Below are positions 1-8,355 of a DNA stretch of 64,000 bases, in pieces (the first letter of the stretch is position 1; the number at the start of each line of letters is the position of its first letter). A model generated the notes under the pieces. That model ran no database searches, had not been told where the DNA came from, and was given only the letters and a program-made list of their open reading frames with translations. Where the stretch lies: the NCBI GenBank assembly GCA_963781955.1, contig CAWAHU010000001.1, positions 806,001 to 870,000 on the forward strand, written 5' to 3'. The stretch comes from Bog-473 sp963781955 (GTDB lineage: Bacteria; Actinomycetota; Acidimicrobiia; Acidimicrobiales; RAAP-2). The translations under genes were made by a program, and so were the position numbers.

Positions 1-553
1 GGGCGTCCCCTTCGTGCTGCACGTGGGGGGCGGCAGGCTGTTGCCGAAGGCGTTTCACGAGAACGGCCGGCCCCGGCCCAAGGACTGGCTGGGCGGCGGG
101 GAGAACCTGCGCGCCAAGGACTTCCCCGTACTCCATCACTCGCCTGAACGGTTCCTCGCCTGCATGGTCCTCGACGGCGTCTTCGAGCGCCACCCAGGGC
201 TGCGGGGGGCCGCGATCGAGCTCGGGGCGAGCTGGGTGCCCGGTCTGTTGCGCAACGTCGACCACGCGCTGCGATCGTTCTCCCGGTTCGAACCCGCGCT
301 CGGCGAGCTCACCCTGCTGCCGTCGGAGTACCTGCGGCGCCAGGTTCGCTTCACGCCGTTCCCCTTCGAGGACACGGCCTGGCTGCTCGAGCAGTGCGGT
401 CCGGACCTCTTCATGTTCTCCACCGACTACCCGCACCCCGAAGGGGGCCGGCGCCCCTTCGAGGTGTTCACCGAAGCCGTGGCGGGCTTCGGCCAGGAGA
501 CACGTGAGCGCTTCTTCTGGCGCAACGGGGCCGAGCTGCTGGGTCTCGGGTGA
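1..553 (+). CDS. Amidohydrolase family protein, 3' part only
   Basis: The reading frame is already open at the window edge, so the N-terminal metal-binding half is missing. The visible 180 or so residues resemble the C-terminal part of the amidohydrolase-2 (TIM-barrel, ACMSD-like) family. Features seen are HVGGG near the edge, an ERHPGLRGAAIELGASWVP stretch typical of the strand carrying a late barrel residue, and FSTDYPHPEGG, where the Asp of S-T-D-Y-P-H matches the family's catalytic or metal Asp. Members hydrolyse or decarboxylate ring-cleavage or ester intermediates; the substrate cannot be told. The stop lies 7 bases before the next gene, so the two are probably co-transcribed. Confidence 0.8.
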   Translation, partial: GVPFVLHVGGGRLLPKAFHENGRPRPKDWLGGGENLRAKDFPVLHHSPERFLACMVLDGVFERHPGLRGAAIELGASWVPGLLRNVDHALRSFSRFEPALGELTLLPSEYLRRQVRFTPFPFEDTAWLLEQCGPDLFMFSTDYPHPEGGRRPFEVFTEAVAGFGQETRERFFWRNGAELLGLG

Positions 554-560
554 CCGGTCG

Positions 561-1448
561 GTGCCGCAGGTGACGCCGGCCCGTAGCGGGATCCTGGCCG
601 TCGAACCCGTGGCCGGGGCGCTCGGGGCCGCCGTGACCGGGATCGAGCTGGCCGCGGCGCGCGACCCGGGCGAGCTCGACGGCCTGCGCCAGGCCTTGGC
701 CGACCACCTGGTGGTCTTCCTGCCCGGCCAGGACCTCAGCCTGGACGACCTCGAACGTGTCACCGACCTGCTCGGAGGGCGCGACGTGACGCCTTTCGTG
801 GAGCCGCTCGAGGACCGGCCCTACGTCATCCGGGTGGTCAAGGAGCCGACGGACCTCCTCAACTTCGCCAACGCCTGGCACAGCGACCTGAGCTACCTGC
901 CCGCCCCGCCCTCCTACACGTTGCTGCACGCCCGGGAGGTACCCGACCGCGGGGGGGACACCGTGTGGTCCAACCAGTACCTGGCCTACGAGACCTTGTC
1001 GAAGGGCCTGCGGGCCACGCTCGACGGCCTGTCGGCGGTGCACTCGGCGGGCTGGGCCTACGGTACGGGTGGCGCGCTCGACCAGGTGAAGGACCTGACG
1101 TCCATGGCCATCACCCCTTCGCCCGACGCCTTCGTCGAGCACGTGCACCCCATGGTCACCGTGCACCCGGTCACCGGCCGCAACGCGCTGTTCGTGAACC
1201 CGGTGTACACCGTGCGCGTCGCCGGCTGGACCAAAGAGGAGTCCGCTCCGCTGCTCGCCCTCCTCTACCGGCACGCCATCAACGAGAACTTCACCTGCCG
1301 GCTGCGCTGGGCACCCGGGACGCTCGCCATCTGGGACAACCGCTGCACCATGCACAACGCCCTGAACGACTACGCCGGCGCCCGCCGCGAGATGTACCGC
1401 ACCAGCGTCCGCGGCGCCCCGCCCGACGGGACCCCCGCCGGCACCTGA
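561..1448 (+). CDS. TauD/TfdA-family 2-oxoglutarate-dependent dioxygenase
   Basis: A protein of about 295 aa with the TauD/TfdA layout. The iron ligands are seen as WHSDLSY (His and Asp of HxD) and the distal His in DNRCTMHNA. The Arg of RREMYRTSVRG is the expected 2-oxoglutarate-binding Arg. The family oxidises taurine, alkyl sulfates, phenoxyacetates or similar acids using Fe(II), oxygen and 2-oxoglutarate. The GTG at 561 is chosen because the family usually begins a few residues before the I-x-V-x-P-x-x-G-A-L-G motif. GTG 570 is also possible, and no strong ribosome site is visible. It follows the amidohydrolase closely and may act in the same catabolic pathway (inference). Confidence 0.85.
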   Translation: MPQVTPARSGILAVEPVAGALGAAVTGIELAAARDPGELDGLRQALADHLVVFLPGQDLSLDDLERVTDLLGGRDVTPFVEPLEDRPYVIRVVKEPTDLLNFANAWHSDLSYLPAPPSYTLLHAREVPDRGGDTVWSNQYLAYETLSKGLRATLDGLSAVHSAGWAYGTGGALDQVKDLTSMAITPSPDAFVEHVHPMVTVHPVTGRNALFVNPVYTVRVAGWTKEESAPLLALLYRHAINENFTCRLRWAPGTLAIWDNRCTMHNALNDYAGARREMYRTSVRGAPPDGTPAGT

Positions 1449-1583
1449 CTCCGTCGGGGCCTCGTTCGCCGTGGCTGAACCCGCGGCGCCCATCTCTCGC
1501 CGGGCGACGTCCTCGCGATCACGGCTGTGGCTCGCAGTTCTTGCCCCAGGGCAGCGCCCGGTGCGCGCGCACGCCAGAGCGAC

Positions 1584-2951
1584 TCAGCTATTGCCCGTGG
1601 GTGCTGGAGCGTGCGCGGGGGTCGGTCCATCGACAGGTTGCGGGACCGGGCTCATCCGGACGGCGACGACGAACGACACGACGACCGCCACGATGACGAC
1701 CGGCATGAGGTTGACGGCGTCGGACGAGAAGAGGAGGCTCGGGAGCAACACGGCCGTCATGGGCATCTTCAGGGCGCCTGCCGTCATCGCCCCGACACCC
1801 ATGGCCACCCCGGCGATCATCGGGAGGCCGCCGGCATGGGAGAGCGCGACACCGGCCGCCGCACCGATGAACATGCTCGGAAAGATGGGGCCGCCGCGAA
1901 AGCTGCTCAGCGAGAAGGAGTACGCCAGCGCCTTGCACACGAGCAGGAGCAGTAGTGCGCCCACCGTCCAGCCGGACGCCTGCTCGACCAGGGATGGCAG
2001 CGCGCTCTGCCCGGAGAACAGCACCCACGAGGTGCTCCGACCGGTCGCGGCCGAAAAAGCAACGGCGAGTCCGCCAACCGCCAGGCCCACCACCGGGGTC
2101 AGCAGAACCCGCCGCGGTTCGACGATGGTCCGGAGCCGCACAGCCAAAGAGAAGACGCCCTTCGCGAGGATGGCACCGCCCAATCCGATGACGACCGCCC
2201 ACACGAACTCCGTTCCGGTAGGCGCTCCCACGTGGGGGATTGGGGAGACGCTCAGCGAGAACGACCCGAACCCGGTCAGGTCGTTGAGCCCGACGAAGAT
2301 CAGTGCGCCGACGCCGGCCGCCAGGAGCCCGGGGACCAGCACGATCTCCATCATGGGGCCTCCCAGACCGGCCATCTCCATGAGCAGGAATGCGCCGACC
2401 AGGGGCGAGCCCAGGAGCGTGGCGATGGCGGCGAAGCTCCCCGCCGCACTGATCACGACCGTGGCGGTTGCGGGTGCATCGCGCTTCACCAATTGGAGCG
2501 CCAGCACGCCCAACCCACTTCCGATTGCGATCAGTGGTGCCTCAGGGCCGAGCACCGCACCGAGACCGAGCGTGGCGAGTGCCGCCGCGAAGATGCCGAA
2601 GAGCTCAACGGGTGGGATTGCCCCGGCGCCCTTGAATCCCTCCGAGGGCTCGTGGCCGCCGGTGCCGGGCAGGCAGCGGATGGCCAACGCGACCAGCACG
2701 CCGCAGAGTGCCAGCCAAGGCAACGGCCACCACAGGGGCGCGCCGTGGAAACCGAGATCCTTGGGGAGATCCGTGTAGACCCAGGCTTGGACCTTGGCGA
2801 TCAACTCCAAGAAGAAGTAGGCCACCGTCGACACCACGACTCCCAAGACGGCCCCGAGCACCAGGATGGCGACGTAGCTCCGTGACCTCAGGGCCGCGAA
2901 CGGGTCGCTGGTGGCCGGCGAATTCACCTCGGGAGTGGCGGCTCCCGTCAT
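1584..2951 (-). CDS. ClC-family chloride channel or Cl-/H+ antiporter
   Basis: About 455 aa, with 10 or more hydrophobic helices. ClC signatures are LGPEAPLIAIGSG (equivalent of GREGP, retaining the gating Glu but with Pro where most have Arg) and GGPIFPSMFIGAAAG (GGxFxP anion-filter motif). GTGGHEPSEG stands in the place of the first filter loop. ClC proteins move chloride or other halides across the membrane, either passively or in exchange for protons. The ATG at 2951 gives a short polar N-terminus before the first helix; longer in-frame starts add only low-complexity residues. It stands alone, and the 240 bases upstream hold no gene. Confidence 0.9.
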   Translation of the reverse strand: MTGAATPEVNSPATSDPFAALRSRSYVAILVLGAVLGVVVSTVAYFFLELIAKVQAWVYTDLPKDLGFHGAPLWWPLPWLALCGVLVALAIRCLPGTGGHEPSEGFKGAGAIPPVELFGIFAAALATLGLGAVLGPEAPLIAIGSGLGVLALQLVKRDAPATATVVISAAGSFAAIATLLGSPLVGAFLLMEMAGLGGPMMEIVLVPGLLAAGVGALIFVGLNDLTGFGSFSLSVSPIPHVGAPTGTEFVWAVVIGLGGAILAKGVFSLAVRLRTIVEPRRVLLTPVVGLAVGGLAVAFSAATGRSTSWVLFSGQSALPSLVEQASGWTVGALLLLLVCKALAYSFSLSSFRGGPIFPSMFIGAAAGVALSHAGGLPMIAGVAMGVGAMTAGALKMPMTAVLLPSLLFSSDAVNLMPVVIVAVVVSFVVAVRMSPVPQPVDGPTPAHAPAPTGNS

Positions 2952-3191
2952 CGTGCGTTCCCAGCGCCGTTGTTCGGTCTCGGGCTTGCGCCCACATCGA
3001 GCTCGGTACGCTGGGACCTCGTTTGCATGACGACCGAAGTTAGCGTGATTGCCGAGACGTGGGCAGCTCAAAGTTCCTGGTCAGGGTGGTGGGCGTCTCG
3101 GGCGAGCGGGATGGCCACGGTGCCCAGCGCGATGGGGTTCCCAGCGCAGCCCTCGCAACCCGGCGCCGTCGCCGGCCGTGGCGCCGCTGGG

Positions 3192-4490
3192 TCAGGGGAC
3201 GAGCGGGTTGACCACGGGGTGCAGGGCGCGCAGGACGTCGAGGAAGAGGGCGCCCTGGACCACGGCCATACCCGCTACCACCGGCCAGAGCCGGTGCCGC
3301 CGGAATCGCCAGGCCATGGCCGCGAACAGAGGGAAGGCGGCCATGGTGTAGCGGGGGATGCTCGCGCTGAAGTAGGCGCTGTAGGCGACGAGCAGCGTGC
3401 CCACCGTGTACACCCACCAGGCGGCGGGGATCGCGACCCTGACCGTGCCGGCTCGGGCGCTCGCCCCGCCAGCCGGGACGAGGACGCCGGCCGCGGCTGC
3501 GCCATGCTCATCGCCGCCGGCCTCGGCGCCCATGCGGTCCATCCACCAGACACCGAGGAAGCCCAGCGCCAGGGCGCAACCGGCCAGGGCGTCGGAGACG
3601 AAGTCCGGCCCGAAGGGGCCGTGCCGGACCGCCCTCAGGGCGGCGACGACGGGCGTGGCGAACCACACGAAGTGCTGGCCGTACCAGAACCGCTCCGCCG
3701 ACAGGAAGGCGACCGGCGTGCCGACGATGGCCCAGCCGTAGGCCATGAAGGCCAGGAGTCCGAGAGGGGCGACCGCGGCGCCGAGGGCCGCCCGCGCGGA
3801 CCGGTCCCGCCAGGCCACGGGGAGCGCGGTGACGAGGACGGCCAGAACGACCACCACGCCGGCGCTGCGGGTGAACCCCGCAGCGCACGCGCACAGTCCG
3901 GCGAGCAGCCAGGCCCGGCGGGCCAGGGCGAGGAGGCAGAAGGCAGCCGCCGCGATGAAGAGGCCCTCGGTGTAGGCCATCGACAGGACGTAGGCGGTCG
4001 GGAAGAAGACGTAGAGCAGCACGGCACGATCGGCCAGGAGGGGTCCGAGCAGCTCCCGGACGGCCAGCCAGATGGCCAGGGCCGAGGCCAGGCCGAAGAC
4101 GAAGGCGTCGGCGACGGCGGCGTCGGCGATGGGGAGCCCGGTCAGCGTGGCGGTCGCCCGCAGGACGAGGGGGAGTGCTGGGAAGAAGGCCCAGCGGCTC
4201 CCCGTCCCTTCCTGGAAGAGGCGGTGGGGATAGCCGTGCTCGGCGATCATGGCGTACCAGCGGCCGTCGAAGAGCGAACCCAGGGTGGCCATGGGGTGCA
4301 GGCCCGGGACCACCAGCGCGGCGGCGAGGAGCACGGCCAGCACCAGCGCCCGCGAGGCCAGGTAGTAGGCGGCCGGACGGGCCAGCAGGCGGAGGGTCCC
4401 CGGCCATTCGGGAGATGTGCCTCGGGCCCCGCGCTGCCGCCTGGTCGCCGTGCCGGGGGACGAAGTCGCCGCCGGCCCGACCGTGGTCAT
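3192..4490 (-). CDS. PIG-V-like mannosyltransferase, integral membrane (GT-C)
   Basis: A 432-aa protein with about ten hydrophobic segments. Near residue 75 it has DGRWYAMIAEHGYP, the first-loop Asp motif (D-x-x-W-Y-x-x-I-A-x-x-G-Y) of bacterial relatives of GPI mannosyltransferase 2 (Mannosyl_trans2). Members use a lipid-linked sugar donor at the outer membrane face. Its ATG overlaps the stop of the upstream GT2 gene (ATGA at 4487-4490), so the two are translationally coupled. Together they may build or modify a polyprenyl-linked glycan or glycolipid (inference). An internal Ala/Gly-rich loop near residues 340-360 is not conserved in the family. Confidence 0.8.
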   Translation of the reverse strand: MTTVGPAATSSPGTATRRQRGARGTSPEWPGTLRLLARPAAYYLASRALVLAVLLAAALVVPGLHPMATLGSLFDGRWYAMIAEHGYPHRLFQEGTGSRWAFFPALPLVLRATATLTGLPIADAAVADAFVFGLASALAIWLAVRELLGPLLADRAVLLYVFFPTAYVLSMAYTEGLFIAAAAFCLLALARRAWLLAGLCACAAGFTRSAGVVVVLAVLVTALPVAWRDRSARAALGAAVAPLGLLAFMAYGWAIVGTPVAFLSAERFWYGQHFVWFATPVVAALRAVRHGPFGPDFVSDALAGCALALGFLGVWWMDRMGAEAGGDEHGAAAAGVLVPAGGASARAGTVRVAIPAAWWVYTVGTLLVAYSAYFSASIPRYTMAAFPLFAAMAWRFRRHRLWPVVAGMAVVQGALFLDVLRALHPVVNPLVP

Positions 4491-5221
4491 CGGTGGACCG
4501 GGATCTCGGTGACGCGCAGGCCGCGCCGGTCGGCGGCGGCCACCAGCTCGTCGGGCACGGACCGCCCGGCGTCCCCGATGAGCGGGAGGATCTCGAGGGC
4601 ACGGGCACGACGGACGGCACTGACACCGGGTCCCCTGTCGCGCCCCGCAACGTCGCGGCGCAGGCGCACGAGGGTCCGGCGGACGCGGGCGGGCAGGCTG
4701 CGGCGGGGGCCCCGCGAGCCCCCGGCGGCGCCGGCGATCGACGCCACGTCCACGTCCCCCGCGAGCACCGGGCGCACGACCTCTTGGAGGTCCGCCATGA
4801 CCGTGGGCGAGGTGGCCTCGATGCAGGCCACCACCTCGGCGCGGCTGTTCGCCAGGGCCATGCGCAGCGCGTGTGCGTGGTCGTCGCGGCCGAGGACCAG
4901 GGCCTGCACACCTCGCATGTTGGCGGCCAGACGGCTGGCGACCAGCCCCGTGCCGTCCGTGCTGCCGGTGTCGGTGATGGTGACCACGGCGCGGAAGGGC
5001 GCCTGGTCGAGGGCGCGGCGCAGGGCACGCACGGAGTGCTCGAGGGTGGACGCCTCGTTGTGGACGGAGAACACCACCTCGACCTGCGCCGGGAGCGCCG
5101 GCGATCGAGGCCGGCATCCGTTGGCGACCCGGGACTGGCGGGCCTGGTGACAACCCATGTGTCGCCAGGTTGAATTCGGCCATCTCGGATGGGCGGGCAC
5201 AGCCCAGGCCGCAGGTTCCAT
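4487..5221 (-). CDS. Family 2 glycosyltransferase
   Basis: A 244-aa protein with the GT-A start VEVVFSVHNEASTLEHSVRAL (residues ~46-66) and ITDTGSTDGT, the usual nucleotide-sugar-binding D-x-G-S-x-D-x-T loop. The later EATSPTVMADL stands where most GT2 enzymes have a DADL metal site, so the canonical DxD is altered. The ATG at 5221 has a good ribosome site (AGGGGA, 6 bases upstream); a shorter start at 5158 does not. It lies upstream of, and overlaps, the PIG-V-like gene. It may load a sugar onto polyprenyl phosphate as donor for that enzyme (inference). Confidence 0.75.
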   Translation of the reverse strand: MEPAAWAVPAHPRWPNSTWRHMGCHQARQSRVANGCRPRSPALPAQVEVVFSVHNEASTLEHSVRALRRALDQAPFRAVVTITDTGSTDGTGLVASRLAANMRGVQALVLGRDDHAHALRMALANSRAEVVACIEATSPTVMADLQEVVRPVLAGDVDVASIAGAAGGSRGPRRSLPARVRRTLVRLRRDVAGRDRGPGVSAVRRARALEILPLIGDAGRSVPDELVAAADRRGLRVTEIPVHR

Positions 5222-5341
5222 CCGCTCCCCTCACGTCACGAGCGCGCCGGGGCGACCGGGCACACTCCGCTCCTCCGTCAATGTCGGACGGGGTGGGCGG
5301 GATCCTTAGGGGGCCGAATGGACCAGATTCGACCAGGCGCT

Positions 5342-6529
5342 CTACGACTGGGGGCGGAACACGACCTTGATGGCCTGCGAGCCCGTGCGGTCGATTGCCG
5401 TGCCGATGGCCTGGCGGTAGTCCTCGAGACCGAACTCGTGGGTGACGACGACCGAGTGCGGGAGCAGTCCCGCCGCCAGCACGTCGAGGGCCCGGTCGAC
5501 GGAGTGGCGCTCCGGCGCGCCGGCGAGCCCCGGAGCGCCGTGCCGGTCCACCGTGTGGTCGATGGAGCCGATCAGTGCGGCTTCCTTGTACCAGACCGGG
5601 GTCAGGTCGACCTCGCTGACGCCTGCCGCGCCGAGCAGCAGCACGGTGCCCCGGTTGGCGACCGCCCGCAGCGCCTCGGTGACCGACTGCGGCGCCCCGA
5701 CGGCCTCGACCACGTAGGGGAAGCCGCCCATCAGCATCTGGTGACGCCCTCGGCCGACCACCCGGGCGCCCGAGCGTTGCGCCAGCTCCTCCCAGTGGCC
5801 GTTTTCGGGGTCGCTCAGCACGACGTGGTCCGCACCGCACGCCCGTGCCGCCGCAGCCTGGTGCGGGTGGCGGGCCAGGACGGTCACCTCACAGCGCGGG
5901 AACAGCCCGCGCAGCGCGGCCAGCGCCGACAACCCGATGATGCCGGCGCCGACGATGAGGACGGGCTGCCCGTCCTCGGGTCGGGCGCGCAGCAACCCGT
6001 GGCAGGCGATGGACACCGGCTCGTAGAGGCTGGCGCCCCGGTCCTCGACCCCGTCGGGGAGCGGGTGGAGCATCGAGGCGTGCGCCACCACGGAGTCAGC
6101 CCAGCCACCGCCCAGGTTCTGCGTGTATCCGAGCGAGCGGCCGGAGCTCAGGACGCCGCTGTCGAGGTTCAGGCACGACGAGGCCCAGCCACGGGCGCAA
6201 CTGGCGCAGGGCGGGTCGATGCCGCGGGGCAGGCAGGTGATGCACGGGTCGACGGCCACGCGGGTCCCCACGGCGACCGGGCACTCCGGCCCGGCGTCCA
6301 CCACCCGCCCGGCCGTCTCGTGCCCGAGGACGAAGGGGAACACACCGATGCCGACCAGGGCCGGCGACGGCCCGACGTTGTGCGAGAAGAGGTGCAGGTC
6401 GCTACCGCAGATCCCGCCCGTGGTCACCGCCACCCGGGCCCAGGCCGGACCGGGCAGCCCCGGCTCGGGGAGGTCGGTCAGCGAGGCCGGGAAGTCGGGG
6501 TCGGCCATGTCGAACACGACGGCGCGCAC
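5342..6529 (-). CDS. Zinc-dependent alcohol dehydrogenase (MDR family)
   Basis: A 395-aa medium-chain dehydrogenase. The catalytic-zinc Cys is in GGICGSDLH and the catalytic His-Glu pair in LGHETAGRV. Structural-zinc cysteines are seen in CITCLPRG, CASCARG and the following SSC. The Rossmann motif is VLIVGAGIIGLSAL (residues ~195-208). It oxidises an alcohol or sugar alcohol with NAD(P); the substrate is unknown. It is transcribed away from the small ABM-like gene at 6744, and the shared upstream region holds a 20-bp tandem repeat that could be an operator. Confidence 0.88.
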   Translation of the reverse strand: MRAVVFDMADPDFPASLTDLPEPGLPGPAWARVAVTTGGICGSDLHLFSHNVGPSPALVGIGVFPFVLGHETAGRVVDAGPECPVAVGTRVAVDPCITCLPRGIDPPCASCARGWASSCLNLDSGVLSSGRSLGYTQNLGGGWADSVVAHASMLHPLPDGVEDRGASLYEPVSIACHGLLRARPEDGQPVLIVGAGIIGLSALAALRGLFPRCEVTVLARHPHQAAAARACGADHVVLSDPENGHWEELAQRSGARVVGRGRHQMLMGGFPYVVEAVGAPQSVTEALRAVANRGTVLLLGAAGVSEVDLTPVWYKEAALIGSIDHTVDRHGAPGLAGAPERHSVDRALDVLAAGLLPHSVVVTHEFGLEDYRQAIGTAIDRTGSQAIKVVFRPQS

Positions 6530-6560
6530 GCGGCCGAGCGTACGCCAGCACTTCGGGGCC

Positions 6561-6620
6561 GAGCGTGGTCGCCGTGGAACGAGCGTGATCGCCGCAGAAC
6601 GAGCGTGGTCGCCGCAGAAG
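6561..6620. repeat. Three tandem copies of a 20-bp unit
   Basis: The unit GAGCGTGGTCGCCGYRGAAC occurs three times head to tail at 6561, 6581 and 6601, with one or two changes per copy. A half-copy precedes it near 6532. It lies between the divergent dehydrogenase and ABM-like genes. Two helical turns per unit would suit a repeated protein-binding site, but slippage is equally possible. Confidence 0.8.
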
Positions 6621-6743
6621 GAGCAGAATCACGGTCGCCCGGGTTGGAGGGTGAGCAGCGCGGTACGGACTTCGTGCCCGCGCGCAGAGCCGACACCACG
6701 GGGCCGGACACCAACGGCCGGCCCACGATGAGAGGAAGACCAC

Positions 6744-7049
6744 ATGCCGTCACAAGTGATCCTGGAGTTCGAGGGCGTCACCACCAAGGAGTACGAGGCC
6801 GTCAACGCCGCGCTCGGCATCGACCCGGTGAGTGGATCGGGGAACTGGCCCGACGGCCTGCGAGTGCACGCGGCAGGGCTCAACGACAACGGCCACCTCG
6901 TCGTGACCGAGGTGTGGGACACGCCCGAGCACCAGGCGAAGTTCATGGAGGAGCGGCTCGCCGCCGCCCTGGCCGAGGGCGGCATCACCGGCCCACCGTC
7001 GAGCATCACCTGGATCGAGCTCATCGCGCACCACACACCCGGTGCCTGA
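6744..7049 (+). CDS. Small ABM-like (dimeric ferredoxin-fold) protein
   Basis: 101 aa. The pattern of F-E-G-V-T-x-x-E-Y-E-A-V-N at the start and VTEVWDTPEHQAKFMEERLAAAL in the middle is that of small dimeric alpha-beta barrel proteins related to antibiotic-biosynthesis monooxygenases. Bacterial members of this size act on small quinols or have no known role. A ribosome site (GAGAGGAAG) precedes the ATG by 6 bases. It is divergent from the alcohol dehydrogenase and not obviously in an operon. Confidence 0.7.
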   Translation: MPSQVILEFEGVTTKEYEAVNAALGIDPVSGSGNWPDGLRVHAAGLNDNGHLVVTEVWDTPEHQAKFMEERLAAALAEGGITGPPSSITWIELIAHHTPGA

Positions 7050-7090
7050 GGACAGTGCCTGAGCACACATGAACGCAGTACCTGAGCACA
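7041..7090. repeat. Three copies of a 14-bp direct repeat
   Basis: RGTRCCTGAGSACA occurs at 7041-7054, 7054-7067 and 7077-7090. The first copy includes the stop codon of the ABM-like gene. They sit in the short space between two converging genes. A GGGCC/GGCCC hairpin follows at 7095-7108 and may serve as a two-way terminator. Confidence 0.6.
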
Positions 7091-7111
7091 AGGAGGGCCG
7101 CCCGGCCCGGG

Positions 7112-8221
7112 TCAGCCCCCCGCGGGACCCGGGTCGTGGTGCGCGACCGCACCAGGGTCCCGCGCCATCGGGGGACCCTGGTCGCCGAGCTCGTCAGCCC
7201 GCGCGCCCGGCCGACGACGCCACAAGGTGACGTTGATCCCGGCCGAGCCCACGACGATGCGGCCGAAGATGTAGACCCACAGGAGCACGGCCAGCGCGAT
7301 CCCGACAGCCCCGTATGTACTCGACTTGTGCGAGACGTAGGGGCCGATCCAGTAGGTGGTGAAGGCGTGCATCGCGTCGGCGCCCAGGGCGACGAAGACG
7401 GCGCCCGGGACCAGGCCGCGCGGGGACATCGGGGCGTGGGGGAGCTTCCAGGACACCCACCACCAGACGCCGAACGAGATCGCGGTCACCCCGACCACCA
7501 CCAGCAGTGACCCTGGGATGCCGAGGTTCGCCCGCAGCTTGTTCGCGAGCACGGCGAGGACGGACATGGCGAGCGCGATCCCGACCGTGGCGCCGACGGC
7601 GCGTAGGGCGGCCGGCTTGGACCGGCCGGCGCGCCAGACGAGCCAGTGGACCACGTAGAGGGTCTTGGCCAGGCTGTTCGTGGTGAGGAACAGGGCGAAG
7701 GCGGCGCCGACGAGCAGGATCACCTGGGACAAGGGGCTGATGTCCTGGCCGTTGACCACCGCGCTGGCGAGCACACCGGTGATGCCGACCGTCCGCGCCA
7801 GCTCCGCCGGGTCCTCACTGATCGTCCGCGCCGTCAGGCCGACCAGGCTGAAGACGATGTAGACGAAGGGCACCAAGAAGAGGAACATCCTGAAGGCGAC
7901 GGCGCCGGCGAGGATTCCCCCGCCGACGTGCACGTCGAGTTCCCGGATGTCGAAGCCGGCGCCGATGATCGACGAGGTGTGGCGCCGCTCCTCGAGCGCG
8001 TGTTCGACCCGCGCCCGCTCGAGGTCGGTCCATTGCCTCCCCTGGCCCACCCATCGCCGCACGCGGCCGGCGCGCGCGGCCTCCCCTTCGACAGCCGGCC
8101 CGACAGCCGGCCCGACAGCCGCGTCCGGGCCTGCCGTGGTCGGTACCGGGGCGGGGTCCGCCCCGGTACCGCCGAGGGGTGGCGCGGGTCGCTCGCCGGG
8201 TTGCTCGGGGTCGTGGGGCAC
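7112..8221 (-). CDS. YihY/BrkB-family inner membrane protein
   Basis: A 369-aa membrane protein with six hydrophobic helices. Family features are GGILAGAVAFRMFLFLVPFVYIVF near residues 98-120 and TYGAVGIALAVLLWVYIFGRIVVGSAGINVTLW near the end (S-x-Y-G-x-x-x-x-x-x-x-L-L-W-x-Y). YihY proteins were once called ribonuclease BN but are now regarded as membrane proteins of uncertain role. The N-terminus carries a GPAV triple repeat encoded by slipped 11-12-bp DNA repeats, and the C-terminal tail is polar. The start at 8221 is the first in frame; the low-complexity first 60 residues make it uncertain. Confidence 0.85.
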   Translation of the reverse strand: MPHDPEQPGERPAPPLGGTGADPAPVPTTAGPDAAVGPAVGPAVEGEAARAGRVRRWVGQGRQWTDLERARVEHALEERRHTSSIIGAGFDIRELDVHVGGGILAGAVAFRMFLFLVPFVYIVFSLVGLTARTISEDPAELARTVGITGVLASAVVNGQDISPLSQVILLVGAAFALFLTTNSLAKTLYVVHWLVWRAGRSKPAALRAVGATVGIALAMSVLAVLANKLRANLGIPGSLLVVVGVTAISFGVWWWVSWKLPHAPMSPRGLVPGAVFVALGADAMHAFTTYWIGPYVSHKSSTYGAVGIALAVLLWVYIFGRIVVGSAGINVTLWRRRPGARADELGDQGPPMARDPGAVAHHDPGPAGG

Positions 8222-8355
8222 GCCCGAGTCTGACGCCCCCAGCGGGGTGGGGCATCAAGTAGGGTGCTCTCCCATTACGAGAAGGTGATTCTCACCCGGT
8301 CGACGGTGCCGGCGGGCAGGCCCGCGGTGTCGGGTGTGAGCGTGCAGGAGGGCTG

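Noticed and set aside
1471..2885. Long plus-strand frames over the ClC gene
   Set aside because: Low-complexity Ala/Thr/Pro composition and opposite to a clear channel protein.
6561..6620. CRISPR-like repeat array
   Set aside because: Units are directly adjacent with no spacers, and there are no cas genes.
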